Assembly (NCBI GenBank): GCA_012026835.1
Contig: VEPN01000011.1
Location: forward strand, 1 to 64,000
Length of the DNA stretch: 64,000 nucleotides
Direction: 5' to 3'
Source of the DNA: Candidatus Methanoperedens sp.
Lineage (GTDB): Archaea; Halobacteriota; Methanosarcinia; Methanosarcinales; Methanoperedenaceae
In this document: positions 9,224 to 17,137 of the stretch, piece by piece
Position numbering within the stretch: position 1 is the stretch's first letter
Layout: the number at the start of each line of letters is the position of its first letter
Position numbers and translations under genes: made by a program
Notes under the pieces: model-generated
Databases searched by the model: none
Seen by the model: the letters and a program-made list of their open reading frames with translations, nothing else
Told to the model about the DNA's origin: nothing

Positions 9224-10411
9224 TTAAAAATTCTTCCTCGCTTCTTCTTCGGCAAGCCTGATAATATCCCTTACCGGAATTCCTGATTCCCGTGCCGTTC
9301 TCTTACAGTCATCAAACTCTGCCGAAATATTCAAAAGAACACCCCGTAAATCCCTGGCTATTTTCACGGCAATCGTGAATTTCCTGCCATCTATCATGAG
9401 TTCTACTTCATTTATTTCCCTCTCTGCTATCAACCTGTGTTTTATTGGGATTATCCTGATGCCAAGAGAACCTGTTTCTTCCATTATTTTCCTTGAAATA
9501 ACCGCTGAACCTTCAGGTTTTGTTATTACCTGGATAATCTGGCCGCTCCGGCCTTTTTTCATCGTGGCCGGTATAATGGATACATCAAGTGCGCCTGCGC
9601 CAAGCAGCTCTTCAATGAGGTTGCCAAGCACCTGGCCTGTCACATCATCCACATTGGTCTCAAGCATCTCGATTTTTTCCTGTATAAGTGCGTCATCTAT
9701 CTCACCTGAGATTATCCGCAATACGTTGGGAATGAACAGGTCCCTGCTTCCCGCCCCGTACCCTATGCTTTCAGTCTTCATCGGGGGGCAGGCCCCTTTT
9801 TCGTTGACAAAACGGGCAAGCAGCGCCGCACCTGTGGGTGTGAGCAATTCCCATTCCACAGGCCCGGCTTTCCAGGGGAGGGAATATTCTTTCAGGATTT
9901 CAAGTGCGGCGGGTGAAGGCACAGGGAATTTCCCGTGTGAGAATTCAATAAATCCCGCACCAGTTGATATAGGGGTGCAGTATATCCTGTGCTTTTTTAA
10001 TCCGAGGTCATGGAAGGCTGTGCACGCACCGATAATATCGGCTATCGCATCTTCCTGCCCGAGTTCATGGAAATGTAGTTTTTCAATGGTCACCCCATGC
10101 ACCTTAGCTTCGGCTTTTCCAAGGATGTTAAAGACAGATACCGCATCTGAAATAATATCATGTGGAAGTTCCAGGGAGTTGATGCGATCAAGGATTTCCA
10201 CAAATCCCCGGCTTCCTTCTTTTCTGGTTGAAACACTGACCGCATGGGCGGAAATTCCCTTTTTATTGGTTTTTGAAATATCGACATCCACATCCGCTGC
10301 AAGCTCCATTGCTTCCGTCACCTTCGCAGGGTCAGCCCCAAGGTCGATGAGGGCCGCTATGGTCATATCGCCTGAAGCGCCTGAGAATGGGTCAAAAAGG
10401 ATTGCTTTCAT
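9224..10411 (-). CDS. larC: LarC-type nickel-pincer cofactor / nickel insertion protein (DUF111)
   Basis: A 395-residue protein starting FDPFSGASGDMTIAALIDLG, the LarC signature. Later HFHELGQEDAIADIIG and LETNVDDVTGQVLGNL match the conserved metal- and CTP-binding regions of the family. LarC inserts nickel into the pyridinium dithiocarboxylate precursor made by LarB and LarE. Neither larB nor larE is visible here, so the role in this organism rests on homology alone. Full-length as one gene, without the programmed frameshift seen in some bacteria. Confidence 0.9.
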   Translation of the reverse strand: MKAILFDPFSGASGDMTIAALIDLGADPAKVTEAMELAADVDVDISKTNKKGISAHAVSVSTRKEGSRGFVEILDRINSLELPHDIISDAVSVFNILGKAEAKVHGVTIEKLHFHELGQEDAIADIIGACTAFHDLGLKKHRIYCTPISTGAGFIEFSHGKFPVPSPAALEILKEYSLPWKAGPVEWELLTPTGAALLARFVNEKGACPPMKTESIGYGAGSRDLFIPNVLRIISGEIDDALIQEKIEMLETNVDDVTGQVLGNLIEELLGAGALDVSIIPATMKKGRSGQIIQVITKPEGSAVISRKIMEETGSLGIRIIPIKHRLIAEREINEVELMIDGRKFTIAVKIARDLRGVLLNISAEFDDCKRTARESGIPVRDIIRLAEEEARKNF

Positions 10412-10468
10412 CGTTATGCCCTATTATTCCCCCACTGCTTAAAGCACTTTCCGGGTATGCAAAAGCTC

Positions 10469-10663
10469 TTAATGGACTCTTTTTAATCTCTGGCCACGTT
10501 TGTGCATTATCATAATATAAATGCTTAAAAGCAAAATGCTCCACATAATAAAGCTTGCTGTAAGCAATGAATTAAGTTTATCGAATACTATTGTAATACC
10601 TGTACTAATTGTAAAGATTACCGGGGCTACCAAATTTAAGAATTTTTCTGTTGTTGATCCCAT
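10469..10663 (-). CDS. Hypothetical small membrane protein
   Basis: A 64-residue product with two hydrophobic segments (FLNLVAPVIFTISTGITIVF and a stretch near residues 34-51) and a basic tail (HKRGQRLKRVH). This composition is plausible for a real two-helix membrane protein with the tail in the cytosol. No family is recognised. No clear Shine-Dalgarno precedes the ATG, and an AT-rich region lies directly upstream. Confidence 0.42.
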   Translation of the reverse strand: MGSTTEKFLNLVAPVIFTISTGITIVFDKLNSLLTASFIMWSILLLSIYIMIMHKRGQRLKRVH

Positions 10664-10819
10664 GTATACTTATTAGGATATTTTTGTGATAACTATAAAA
10701 TATTTGTTGTGAATAGTTCAACAAGAATGCTCATCCTTATATATCGGCATATATTCAACCCCTTTATTTCTACTGGAATTATATATATTCAAATGATATA
10801 CATTTGGATGAAAAATAAA

Positions 10820-11737
10820 TCACAGGCATCTACGGGATTTATAAAAGAAATATCCTATCACGGTAATAGTAATCACAGGAGATACATACTCAGGTATGTG
10901 CACCCCGAAGCTGTCAAGCACCATTACTATCCCGAGGAAAAATATTGAATACATTGCGCCATTCTTCAGGTAGATGTATCTTTTTACCCTCTCGATGTTG
11001 CTTACTGTAAGCTCCCTTACCACAAAGGCCCCTATCCCGTTGCCAATGAGGATCAGAGGAACGGAAAGCGTGAATGCGAAAGCACCTACAACGCCATCGA
11101 TCGAGAATGTTGCATCGATGACCTCAAGATACATTATCTTGCTCCAGTCGCTCATGCTCGTTCCCCCCATAAGTTGTTTCTCATGCATCTCCGCATTCTG
11201 TTTGAATCCGTGGGTTATGAAGAATGCAGTTGAGCCGACCACTGCCCCGAATGCCATAAACGGATGCTCCTTTATGGAGAACCATACTATTACTGTAAGG
11301 ATGATGGATACTATCGCATAGAACCATACCCCGTGCTGATGGAAAAACCGCTCGCCGCGAAGGCCGTAGTTTTTTGCCTCGATGAACAGCCAGTGGAAGA
11401 ACAAAAAAATCAGGAATACCCCTCCGCCAACGAGCAAAAAGGGCGAGGACTCCTCGATTACTCTTGCTATCTCGGGATCGTCGCTGAATGTTGCGGTCAG
11501 GGCTCCAACAGGTCCGAGTGATGGATTGGTCGCCCATACAATACCCCAGGGCAGCATGCCCCTGATAACGAAAACCGCAAAGAACAAACCATATATCAGG
11601 AACCATCGCCTTGCTCTCAGGGACATAGTGGAAAGCACTTCTGCATTTATTACGGCGTTATCGATGCTGCTTATGGTCTCAAACAGGATCAGACCTACGA
11701 TGATAAGGATTATAGAAAATATTTCCATATATACCAA
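10820..11737 (-). CDS. TerC/DUF475-family integral membrane protein
   Basis: A 305-residue multi-pass membrane protein. The first helix contains ETISSIDNAVINAEVL and a later one contains EVIDATFSIDGVVGAFAF; the paired acidic D-N/D-G motifs in helices are characteristic of the TerC superfamily, thought to move or bind divalent metal ions such as Mn. About nine hydrophobic segments are visible. The family was named for tellurite resistance, but this does not demonstrate that function here. The gene is isolated between larC and pheA. Confidence 0.85.
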   Translation of the reverse strand: MVYMEIFSIILIIVGLILFETISSIDNAVINAEVLSTMSLRARRWFLIYGLFFAVFVIRGMLPWGIVWATNPSLGPVGALTATFSDDPEIARVIEESSPFLLVGGGVFLIFLFFHWLFIEAKNYGLRGERFFHQHGVWFYAIVSIILTVIVWFSIKEHPFMAFGAVVGSTAFFITHGFKQNAEMHEKQLMGGTSMSDWSKIMYLEVIDATFSIDGVVGAFAFTLSVPLILIGNGIGAFVVRELTVSNIERVKRYIYLKNGAMYSIFFLGIVMVLDSFGVHIPEYVSPVITITVIGYFFYKSRRCL

Positions 11738-11832
11738 AACATTTTTTAGTAAACCTGCACTATAACATCTTTTGGGGTATTATATTTTTCTCTCACATTT
11801 AATAAAAACAGGATCATATCATTTTCACTTCC

Positions 11833-12648
11833 TTAACCCGGATTTTTTGCAGCAGGATATGAACCTATTATCTTGAGCATCCCGACCTTGGCCTTTACTT
11901 TCTCCAGGGTCTCTTTTATTGCTTTCTCTTCAATATGCCCTTTCAGGTCGATATAGAATAGATAATCCCCGAGTATTTTTTTTGTTGGCCGGGATTCTAT
12001 CCTGGTCAAATCTATATCCTTATCTGCGAACTCGCCAAGTATCTCATAAAGCGCGCCCGGCCTGTTCTTCTCAAGATATATGATGATCGAAGTTTTATCA
12101 TTACCCGTCGCAGGGGGCGTATTTTTTCCGATCACGATAAATCTTGTGACATTCTCATTCACATCCTGGATATTCTCATCCAATATACTTAACCCGTAAA
12201 TATCGGCTGATTCCCTGGAGGCAATTGCTGCTGTTTCCTTTGATTCGGAAGCAAGCCTGGCCGCCTGTGAGGTGCTCAATACTGGACGCACTTCAACATT
12301 CTTGAAATTGGTCTTAATGTATTTCCTGCACTGGGACAGGGCCTGATGGTGGGACATGATGATCTTTATCCTGTTATAGTCTCCTTTTGAAAGAAGGCAG
12401 TGTTTTATCCTTACTGTTACCTCGCCAATGATCTTTAACTGGTGCTCCATAAGAAGGTCAAGTGTGAGGGTGACAGACCCTTCAAGAGAATTTTCAATGG
12501 GTACAATACTGCTGTCAACTTCATTTCGAAGGAGTGCATCCACTGCATCAGGGATATCATCGTAATGCCGCAATTCTGCCAGGCTGTTCCATTGATTTGC
12601 AGCTTTTTCACAGAATGACCCTTGAGGTCCTAAGATTGCGATTATCAT
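11833..12648 (-). CDS. pheA: Prephenate dehydratase with ACT domain
   Basis: Converts prephenate to phenylpyruvate in phenylalanine synthesis. The 271-residue monofunctional form begins IAILGPQGSFCEKAAN; NVTRFIVIGK closes the catalytic domain, including the Thr of the TRF motif. The C-terminal ACT domain (about residues 190-265) has TSIIIYLEKNRPGALYEIL and the phenylalanine-binding IESRPTKK motif, so feedback inhibition by phenylalanine is expected. No chorismate mutase domain is fused. Confidence 0.93.
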   Translation of the reverse strand: MIIAILGPQGSFCEKAANQWNSLAELRHYDDIPDAVDALLRNEVDSSIVPIENSLEGSVTLTLDLLMEHQLKIIGEVTVRIKHCLLSKGDYNRIKIIMSHHQALSQCRKYIKTNFKNVEVRPVLSTSQAARLASESKETAAIASRESADIYGLSILDENIQDVNENVTRFIVIGKNTPPATGNDKTSIIIYLEKNRPGALYEILGEFADKDIDLTRIESRPTKKILGDYLFYIDLKGHIEEKAIKETLEKVKAKVGMLKIIGSYPAAKNPG

Positions 12649-12695
12649 CTACCCTTTATAGAGATGGGGAAAAGAAATAGTTTATTGCTTCTTAG

Positions 12696-12801
12696 CAGGC
12701 TTCATCCGGGCGCTGCCAGGTTCCTGGCTACAACCATTGAGATGCCCCCTCATGAACGGATTTCCAGTAGTTGTATGCTGTGAAGTATGCTTTCCATTCA
12801 A
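12696..12801. repeat. Chimeric remnant of two toxin-antitoxin loci
   Basis: Bases 12696-12726 repeat 13073-13103, the start of the RelE-like toxin gene, with 3 mismatches in 31. Bases 12719-12801 repeat 14423-14505, the antitoxin/toxin junction of the TumE-like locus, with 2 mismatches in 83. The two pieces join at a stretch present in both parents (AGGTTCCTG). It encodes nothing intact and is best read as a recombination scar. Confidence 0.75.
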
Positions 12802-12831
12802 CACAGATGGAGTATTTAAAAACTTTTAAAT

Positions 12832-12859
12832 ACTTATAGTTTTAATAACTATTATAAGT
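12832..12859. promoter_or_regulatory. Promoter/operator of the RelBE-like pair
   Basis: An imperfect inverted repeat, ACTTATAGTT then AACTAT and TATAAGT, overlaps the probable TATA element 10-35 bp upstream of the antitoxin ATG (12868). Symmetric sites overlapping the promoter are usual for toxin-antitoxin autorepression. Confidence 0.4.
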
Positions 12860-12867
12860 GATTATAT

Positions 12868-13059
12868 ATGAATGAGGTAACTACTATCCCTGTAACAAAG
12901 AAAGTAAGAGATATGTTAAAATCATACGGTTCAAAGGGCGAGACATATGATAACATCCTGCGCCGCATGATGAAACAGGTCGATCATGAAGAGTTCATGG
13001 AGCGGCAATACAAACTCCTTCAGGAGAAAGATAAATTTGTTTCTCTGGATGAAATTTGA
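12868..13059 (+). CDS. Antitoxin of a RelBE-like pair
   Basis: A 63-residue protein. Its start (TTIPVTKKVRDMLKSYG) is like the short ribbon-helix-helix-type antitoxins of archaea, followed by ETYDNILRRMM and a charged C-terminal helix that would bind the toxin. The stop codon overlaps the toxin TTG start (TTGA), so the two are translationally coupled. The promoter region has an inverted repeat suited to autorepression. Confidence 0.75.
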   Translation: MNEVTTIPVTKKVRDMLKSYGSKGETYDNILRRMMKQVDHEEFMERQYKLLQEKDKFVSLDEI

Positions 13060-13337
13060 CAGTCTTTGACATCAGGCTCCATCCGGGTGCTGTCAGGTTC
13101 CTGAGAGAATTAGATGCAGATACAAAAGACAGGATAAAATTGGCATTAAGAAATCTGGAAAATGACCCTTTCAGGGATAGACCAAAGGCTGATATTAAAA
13201 AATTAGAGGGCACAAAAGGAAGAGAGAATTTATACAGGTTGAGGATAGGGGATTACAGAGCCGTTTATGCGGTTGAGGGGAATACCGTGTGGGTAGCGGA
13301 GATATTCTTGAGAGGGAAAGGTTATAGAGGGATATGA
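13056..13337 (+). CDS. RelE/ParE-family toxin
   Basis: A 93-residue toxin of the RelE superfamily, expected to cleave mRNA on the ribosome. Recognisable features are LHPGAVRFLRELDADTKDRI, a helix followed by NDPFRDRPKADIKKLEG, and the C-terminal YRLRIGDYRAVYAV with conserved basic residues. The TTG start overlaps the antitoxin stop by 4 bp. The coding frame is intact. Part of its 5' end is duplicated upstream at 12696-12726. Confidence 0.85.
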   Translation: MTVFDIRLHPGAVRFLRELDADTKDRIKLALRNLENDPFRDRPKADIKKLEGTKGRENLYRLRIGDYRAVYAVEGNTVWVAEIFLRGKGYRGI

Positions 13338-13385
13338 AAGTCACTATTCCCGGACATGCTTTTTCCGAATATGAACCGCAACGTT

Positions 13386-13431
13386 GCGCAGGGTCGCCCA
13401 ATCACACCGGGCGCGCCGGGCAAGGAACGGG
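13386..13431. repeat. GC-rich dispersed repeat, copy A
   Basis: Shares the core GCAGGGTCGCCCAA..CACC..GGCGCGCC with two other places in this patch (13968-14020 and 14845-14897). Copy A is shorter and continues into GGGCAAGGAACGGG. The composition is much more GC-rich than the flanking toxin-antitoxin genes. Confidence 0.65.
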
Positions 13432-13450
13432 AAAAAAGGCTAAACATAGA

Positions 13451-13520
13451 CACCGCAAAGTTCGAAAAGTTCGCAAAGCGTAGCAGGAATATCTTTGCGA
13501 ACTTTGCGCGCTTTGCGGTG
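13451..13520. repeat. Long inverted repeat (28-bp arms)
   Basis: Arms 13451-13478 and 13493-13520 pair at 25 of 28 positions around a 14-base loop, with inner repetition of the unit CGCAAAGTT. Transcribed, it would form a strong hairpin. It lies upstream of the orphan antitoxin gene and downstream of the RelE toxin gene, so it could act as a terminator or be a non-coding palindromic repeat; the sequence does not decide. Confidence 0.7.
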
Positions 13521-13608
13521 AAATCTACTCCAGCAGATATGTGGAAACTAACATTAGGCAAAATATGTGTGGAGTTCTTTTTATGTAATTGGAGATCAAT
13601 TATTCAAT

Positions 13609-13815
13609 ATGTCTGGGGCAACCGACTCAAAAGAAATTTTACATGAATTAAGGACAATTAGAGAAGATCTTAATTATATTAAAGGTCATATGGTAGATAT
13701 CGACTCAATTCTGACAGAAGAGGATTATCTTTCTCTGCAGGAATACAGAAAAGAAAAAGCTTTAGAGAGACTTATTTCTCATGAGGGTCTTAAGAATGGA
13801 TTGATGGGATTGTGA
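13609..13815 (+). CDS. Orphan antitoxin-like protein
   Basis: The product starting at ATG 13609 has 68 residues: a helical N-terminus (EILHELRTIREDLNYIKGHM), then DSILTEEDYLSLQEYRKEKA, resembling archaeal antitoxins of the LTxxD...E type. ATG 13609 is preferred over an upstream GTG-like extension that lacks a ribosome site. Its stop overlaps a GTG (GTGA) that opens only ten codons (13812-13844), so the expected toxin gene is missing or truncated. Confidence 0.6.
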   Translation: MSGATDSKEILHELRTIREDLNYIKGHMVDIDSILTEEDYLSLQEYRKEKALERLISHEGLKNGLMGL

Positions 13816-13844
13816 AGATAGAAAAAAGAGCGAAAGCTTACTGA
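13812..13844 (+). pseudogene. Truncated toxin start (10 codons)
   Basis: A GTG overlapping the antitoxin stop opens VKIEKRAKAY and then a TGA. The coupling and first residues look like the beginning of a RelE-type toxin, but nothing toxin-like follows; GC-rich repeat DNA begins soon after. Interpretation as a truncated gene is inference from the coupling. Confidence 0.3.
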
Positions 13845-13967
13845 TTTTCAATTTATCCTTTTTTGGCGCCTGTTTTCAGAAGTGCGCTGCGCAACGAACC
13901 CATAGCAAGGGCGCTATGTGAGCGGCTTCAAAGCCTCCCACGAATAGAAAGCCGCAACGCTGGCAGT

Positions 13968-14020
13968 TCGCAGGGTCGCCCAACCTCACCGACACCGGGC
14001 GCGCCGTCCCCATCAGGGAA
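13968..14020. repeat. GC-rich dispersed repeat, copy B
   Basis: Second copy of the GCAGGGTCGCCCAACC..ACACCGG.CGCGCCGTCCC unit, followed by more GC-rich non-coding DNA to about 14085. The stretch 13845-14093 carries no supported gene. Confidence 0.65.
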
Positions 14021-14093
14021 TGCGGGCAAATCCCGTACCTCTGGCGGCGCGCAAGGGTGGGGGGCGCACTCCATTCGTTTGTTCAGTTCGTTG

Positions 14094-14441
14094 TTAATCT
14101 TTGATTTTCATCTCTATATATGCAAGAACATCCGCCAGATTCAAATCCTCACCCGATATGACATTTCTGCTATTATGAACATGGTGTGGAAAATTTGGCA
14201 GATCCTTATGATGCGGCGCATTATCCCATCGTCTTATCATTTTCTCACTTTTTTGCCAGTGATATGAATATTCCCTCCAATCAGCTCCCTCTGCTTCAGA
14301 TACATGAAGCAAGGAACCATCTTTAAATGTTGCTGTGGCTTTGATCAATTCTATGTCTGGTTCAATAAGAGTCTTCAAAATTCGAACTTCAACAACGATG
14401 TTATGGCTCCGAAGCAGTGTAAGGTTCCTGGCTACAACCAT
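14094..14441 (-). CDS. TumE-like toxin (DUF6516 family)
   Basis: A 115-residue protein with the family order: an N-terminal strand (IVVEVRILKTLIEPDIELIKA), then GSLLHVSEAEG, YSYHWQ and a C-terminal metal/active-site region rich in His (RRWDNAPHH, FPHHVH). DUF6516 proteins are described as toxins of two-component TumE-TumA loci. The gene overlaps its upstream partner by 10 bp on the minus strand, as expected for a coupled pair. Confidence 0.7.
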   Translation of the reverse strand: MVVARNLTLLRSHNIVVEVRILKTLIEPDIELIKATATFKDGSLLHVSEAEGADWREYSYHWQKSEKMIRRWDNAPHHKDLPNFPHHVHNSRNVISGEDLNLADVLAYIEMKIKD

Positions 14442-14749
14442 TGAGATGACTCCTCATGAACGGATTTCCAGTAGTTGTATGCTGTGAAGTATGCTTTCCA
14501 TTCAATATAGTCATCCCATTTTTCAAAGTCTTCTTTCTCTGCTGCTTCTATTTTTGATTTGAAATTCTCAAAATCAGTATTATATTTTTTCTCAAATCCC
14601 TTCATGTCAGATTCAAATTTCGTCATTTTTGACAGGCTCAGGTCATGGATAATATTAATGAGTGCAGATCTCTCATTTTTGTATATTCCGTGGCGCACCA
14701 GGCTTGATATCGGGCTCCATACATCTTTAGGGATTTCCAGAATTTCCAT
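14432..14749 (-). CDS. Antitoxin partner of the TumE-like toxin
   Basis: A 105-residue, highly charged helical protein (KMTKFESDMKGFEKKYNTDF; EAAEKEDFEKWDDYIEWKAY). Proteins of this composition commonly precede DUF6516 toxins and are taken as the antitoxin. The last part of the gene is duplicated at 12719-12801. The DNA-binding part, if any, would be the N-terminal helices (PISSLVRHGIYKNERSALI). Confidence 0.65.
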   Translation of the reverse strand: MEILEIPKDVWSPISSLVRHGIYKNERSALINIIHDLSLSKMTKFESDMKGFEKKYNTDFENFKSKIEAAEKEDFEKWDDYIEWKAYFTAYNYWKSVHEESSQWL

Positions 14750-14844
14750 GAATGATCACCAGTTAATGAAAATATTGCAGCTTTATATTATTGCTTGTGA
14801 TGTATTTAAAGTTTAATGATGATTTGCTCGAAATATGTTCCACA

Positions 14845-14897
14845 ATTGCAGGGTCGCCCAACCACACCGGCACTGGACGCGCGCCGTCCCGCAGGGA
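14845..14897. repeat. GC-rich dispersed repeat, copy C
   Basis: Third copy of the GC-rich unit (GCAGGGTCGCCCAACCACAC then CGCGCGCCGTCCC). It separates the TumE-like pair from the STAND ATPase gene, so each copy lies at a boundary between accessory modules. Confidence 0.65.
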
Positions 14898-14920
14898 TTC
14901 AGCTTTGCTTAACGCTAACT

Positions 14921-16945
14921 CTAAGCTATATTATATCCTGGCTTCCTAGTCTCAGCAAATTCTGCTGAACCTGCTAAAGATTCTTCTATCTTTTTAAAAC
15001 AGACTCTCAAATAGGATAGTTCTTCCATGTCAATATCTTTAGCATGAGCATCTATTCGAAATTCATTTATTGTTTTTAACTCTTTTTGGACATCTTCCAA
15101 ATCCCGACCAAACCAATTTTGAAAAACGTCCCAATTCTTCACTAACAATGTAATCAACTCATTAAAAAATAAATCCTTAAAAATTGATTCGTATCCGACT
15201 CTGCATAATGTTTCTGCTCTCTCCTTAGGAAGAGACAATAATAGAACAGACATGCATTTCTTTCCATATTTGAACCGTAAACCGGCACGAATTAGGTCTC
15301 TTATCCATACTTCAATCCTATTTCTTTTTCTTGATATTTCTGCTCTAATTTCTTCGATACCTTTATCATCGATATTTGATGGGTTTCCAATTTCAATATT
15401 ATCTTTCTGTTTCTCTTCTTTTAAGTGTGTTGATAATATTAAAAGTGACAATTCTGGCTTATTGTTTACCAAAGTGACTAAACCATAACCTAGTATATGC
15501 TCAAGAAATTCAGGATGTTCTTTTAAATAGCTTTCAACTTTTTCATATTTTCCTTTTGAAAGTAATACAACCATTTCATATTCATTTGGATACCAAACAG
15601 CCAAAATGTTTAATATCTGTTTTACATACTTTTGCAATGCCAGATTAATTTGCTTTTTGTGCAATTCGAAATGTTCTTTAGTAAATGTAATCGGTCTTTC
15701 TTTTTCAAGTTCACATAGCTTACTGCATGCATGCCTAACTAAGAAAGGATGTCCACCGTATGTGTTTATGAGTAATGGATAAAAATCAACGTTAAATTTC
15801 ACTCCCATATATCTGCCTAACATTCTCAGCATCATTCGAACAGATTTCTCATCAAATGGTTTCAAAAAGTATGGTTTAATGAGTGCAAATAGAGGATTGT
15901 CGTATCCACCTACTGATTCATCCTCAACACATTTAGGATTTACACCTGAGATAATAAATGTAAACTTACCGTTGCTGGTTTGGTGAATTGATCTCATGGC
16001 TTGCCAAAATGGCAAAAAATCTTTATTCCAGCGTTCTTCAGGGCTAGTTTTAAATGAAATCCATTCAATCTCATCAAGAGCTATCGTCAATCTATTTTCT
16101 GGTACTTTTTCCAATATTTTCATAATTCCATCATAAAAATATTGTGGTGCAAATTCGTAAGAAAAATTATCGATATCCAAATTTATATTTGCACGCTGAT
16201 TTGTTTGTTTTAAGATTTCATTTAATAGAATTTTGAGACAATCCTCCCAACGAGATTTGTAAAAACCAGGATTAGAGCAATCGTAATAAACAAAATGTCC
16301 CAATTCTTTTGATATTATGTTTCTCTTAATCCCAAAAAGAAGAGACGTTTTGCCAATTTTGCGTAAACCAAAAATGCCCGAGTTTTGGCCATTTTTTATT
16401 CTGTCAATGAATTGCACTACCAAATCTTCCCTTCCAAAAAATGAGCGATCTGTTTGAATTGGTGATTCGACGGCAAACAAGTCTCTTTTGAAAAGATAAT
16501 CTTGAAAATGATTCCTTAATCTAGCTGCATCTGGTTTCATTTCAATCAAGAAATTTTCAGAAAATGGGATGATACATATTCTTTCTGGATCTTGAAGTGA
16601 AAATTCCTTAACATTTTCCTCGACATTTGGTGTTTTTGAAATAAAGATACAGACCATTTGATCTAAACGAATTCGGTATCTCAATAATATATCATTTATT
16701 TGTTCAAAATTTCTAGAATGCAATTCTGAATAATTAAAGAGAGCACATAGGATTTCTCTGTCAAAACCAAAACCATCTTTCATGTGTTGCTCGGGCTTTA
16801 AGAAGAAATATAGCCATTTAGATTGGCCTTTCTCATATCTACTCATATATGTTATATCGAAAGAATGTGATAAAATCTTTAAAATTCTCTCAATATCTTC
16901 TGAGTATTCGAAGGCTTCCTTTACTTCGTCAAGAATTATACCCAT
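14921..16945 (-). CDS. STAND-like P-loop ATPase with Swt1/HEPN-like C-terminus
   Basis: A 674-residue protein. After an unrecognised N-terminal domain of about 160 residues comes an FFGRE motif and a Walker A, GIFGLRKIGKTSLLFG, with Walker B TIALDEIEWIS and an ISGVNP sensor segment, the arrangement of archaeal/STAND NTPases. A winged-helix-like region follows (GGHPFLVRHACSKL). The C-terminal 130 residues resemble the Swt1-type HEPN domain: ITLLVKNWDVFQNWFG then INEFRIDAHAKDIDMEEL, with an R-x3-H motif. NTPase plus HEPN effector suggests a defence protein that senses infection and cleaves RNA. Function is inferred; the gene is AT-rich and lies in an accessory patch. Confidence 0.75.
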   Translation of the reverse strand: MGIILDEVKEAFEYSEDIERILKILSHSFDITYMSRYEKGQSKWLYFFLKPEQHMKDGFGFDREILCALFNYSELHSRNFEQINDILLRYRIRLDQMVCIFISKTPNVEENVKEFSLQDPERICIIPFSENFLIEMKPDAARLRNHFQDYLFKRDLFAVESPIQTDRSFFGREDLVVQFIDRIKNGQNSGIFGLRKIGKTSLLFGIKRNIISKELGHFVYYDCSNPGFYKSRWEDCLKILLNEILKQTNQRANINLDIDNFSYEFAPQYFYDGIMKILEKVPENRLTIALDEIEWISFKTSPEERWNKDFLPFWQAMRSIHQTSNGKFTFIISGVNPKCVEDESVGGYDNPLFALIKPYFLKPFDEKSVRMMLRMLGRYMGVKFNVDFYPLLINTYGGHPFLVRHACSKLCELEKERPITFTKEHFELHKKQINLALQKYVKQILNILAVWYPNEYEMVVLLSKGKYEKVESYLKEHPEFLEHILGYGLVTLVNNKPELSLLILSTHLKEEKQKDNIEIGNPSNIDDKGIEEIRAEISRKRNRIEVWIRDLIRAGLRFKYGKKCMSVLLLSLPKERAETLCRVGYESIFKDLFFNELITLLVKNWDVFQNWFGRDLEDVQKELKTINEFRIDAHAKDIDMEELSYLRVCFKKIEESLAGSAEFAETRKPGYNIA

Positions 16946-17137
16946 ATTATCTCCTTTATGTTGATTTTAACTCTATTGATTGGTAATATAACTTTCGGAG
17001 TATTCAGTAGTTCCGATTATTGTAATTCCGAAAGGGACTCCCCAGCCCAGCAAAGCCGTTGGAACCGGAGATGATCCACGCACTTAAGATGTGAAGATTA
17101 AATCAAGCCTGTACAACAGCCCCTTCGCTGTATCACC

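Noticed and set aside
9163-9255. Longer N-terminus for the SPFH protein
   Set aside because: It overlaps larC and would include the TATA-like promoter; GTG 9162 with GGTGA before it fits better.
9375-10442. Long plus-strand frame of 355 codons opposite larC
   Set aside because: A shadow of larC: low-complexity Ser/Ile-rich translation without domains, produced by codon bias of the real gene.
10709-10948. Plus-strand open frame of 79 codons
   Set aside because: It lies largely opposite the TerC/DUF475 gene end, has no ribosome site and no recognisable protein features.
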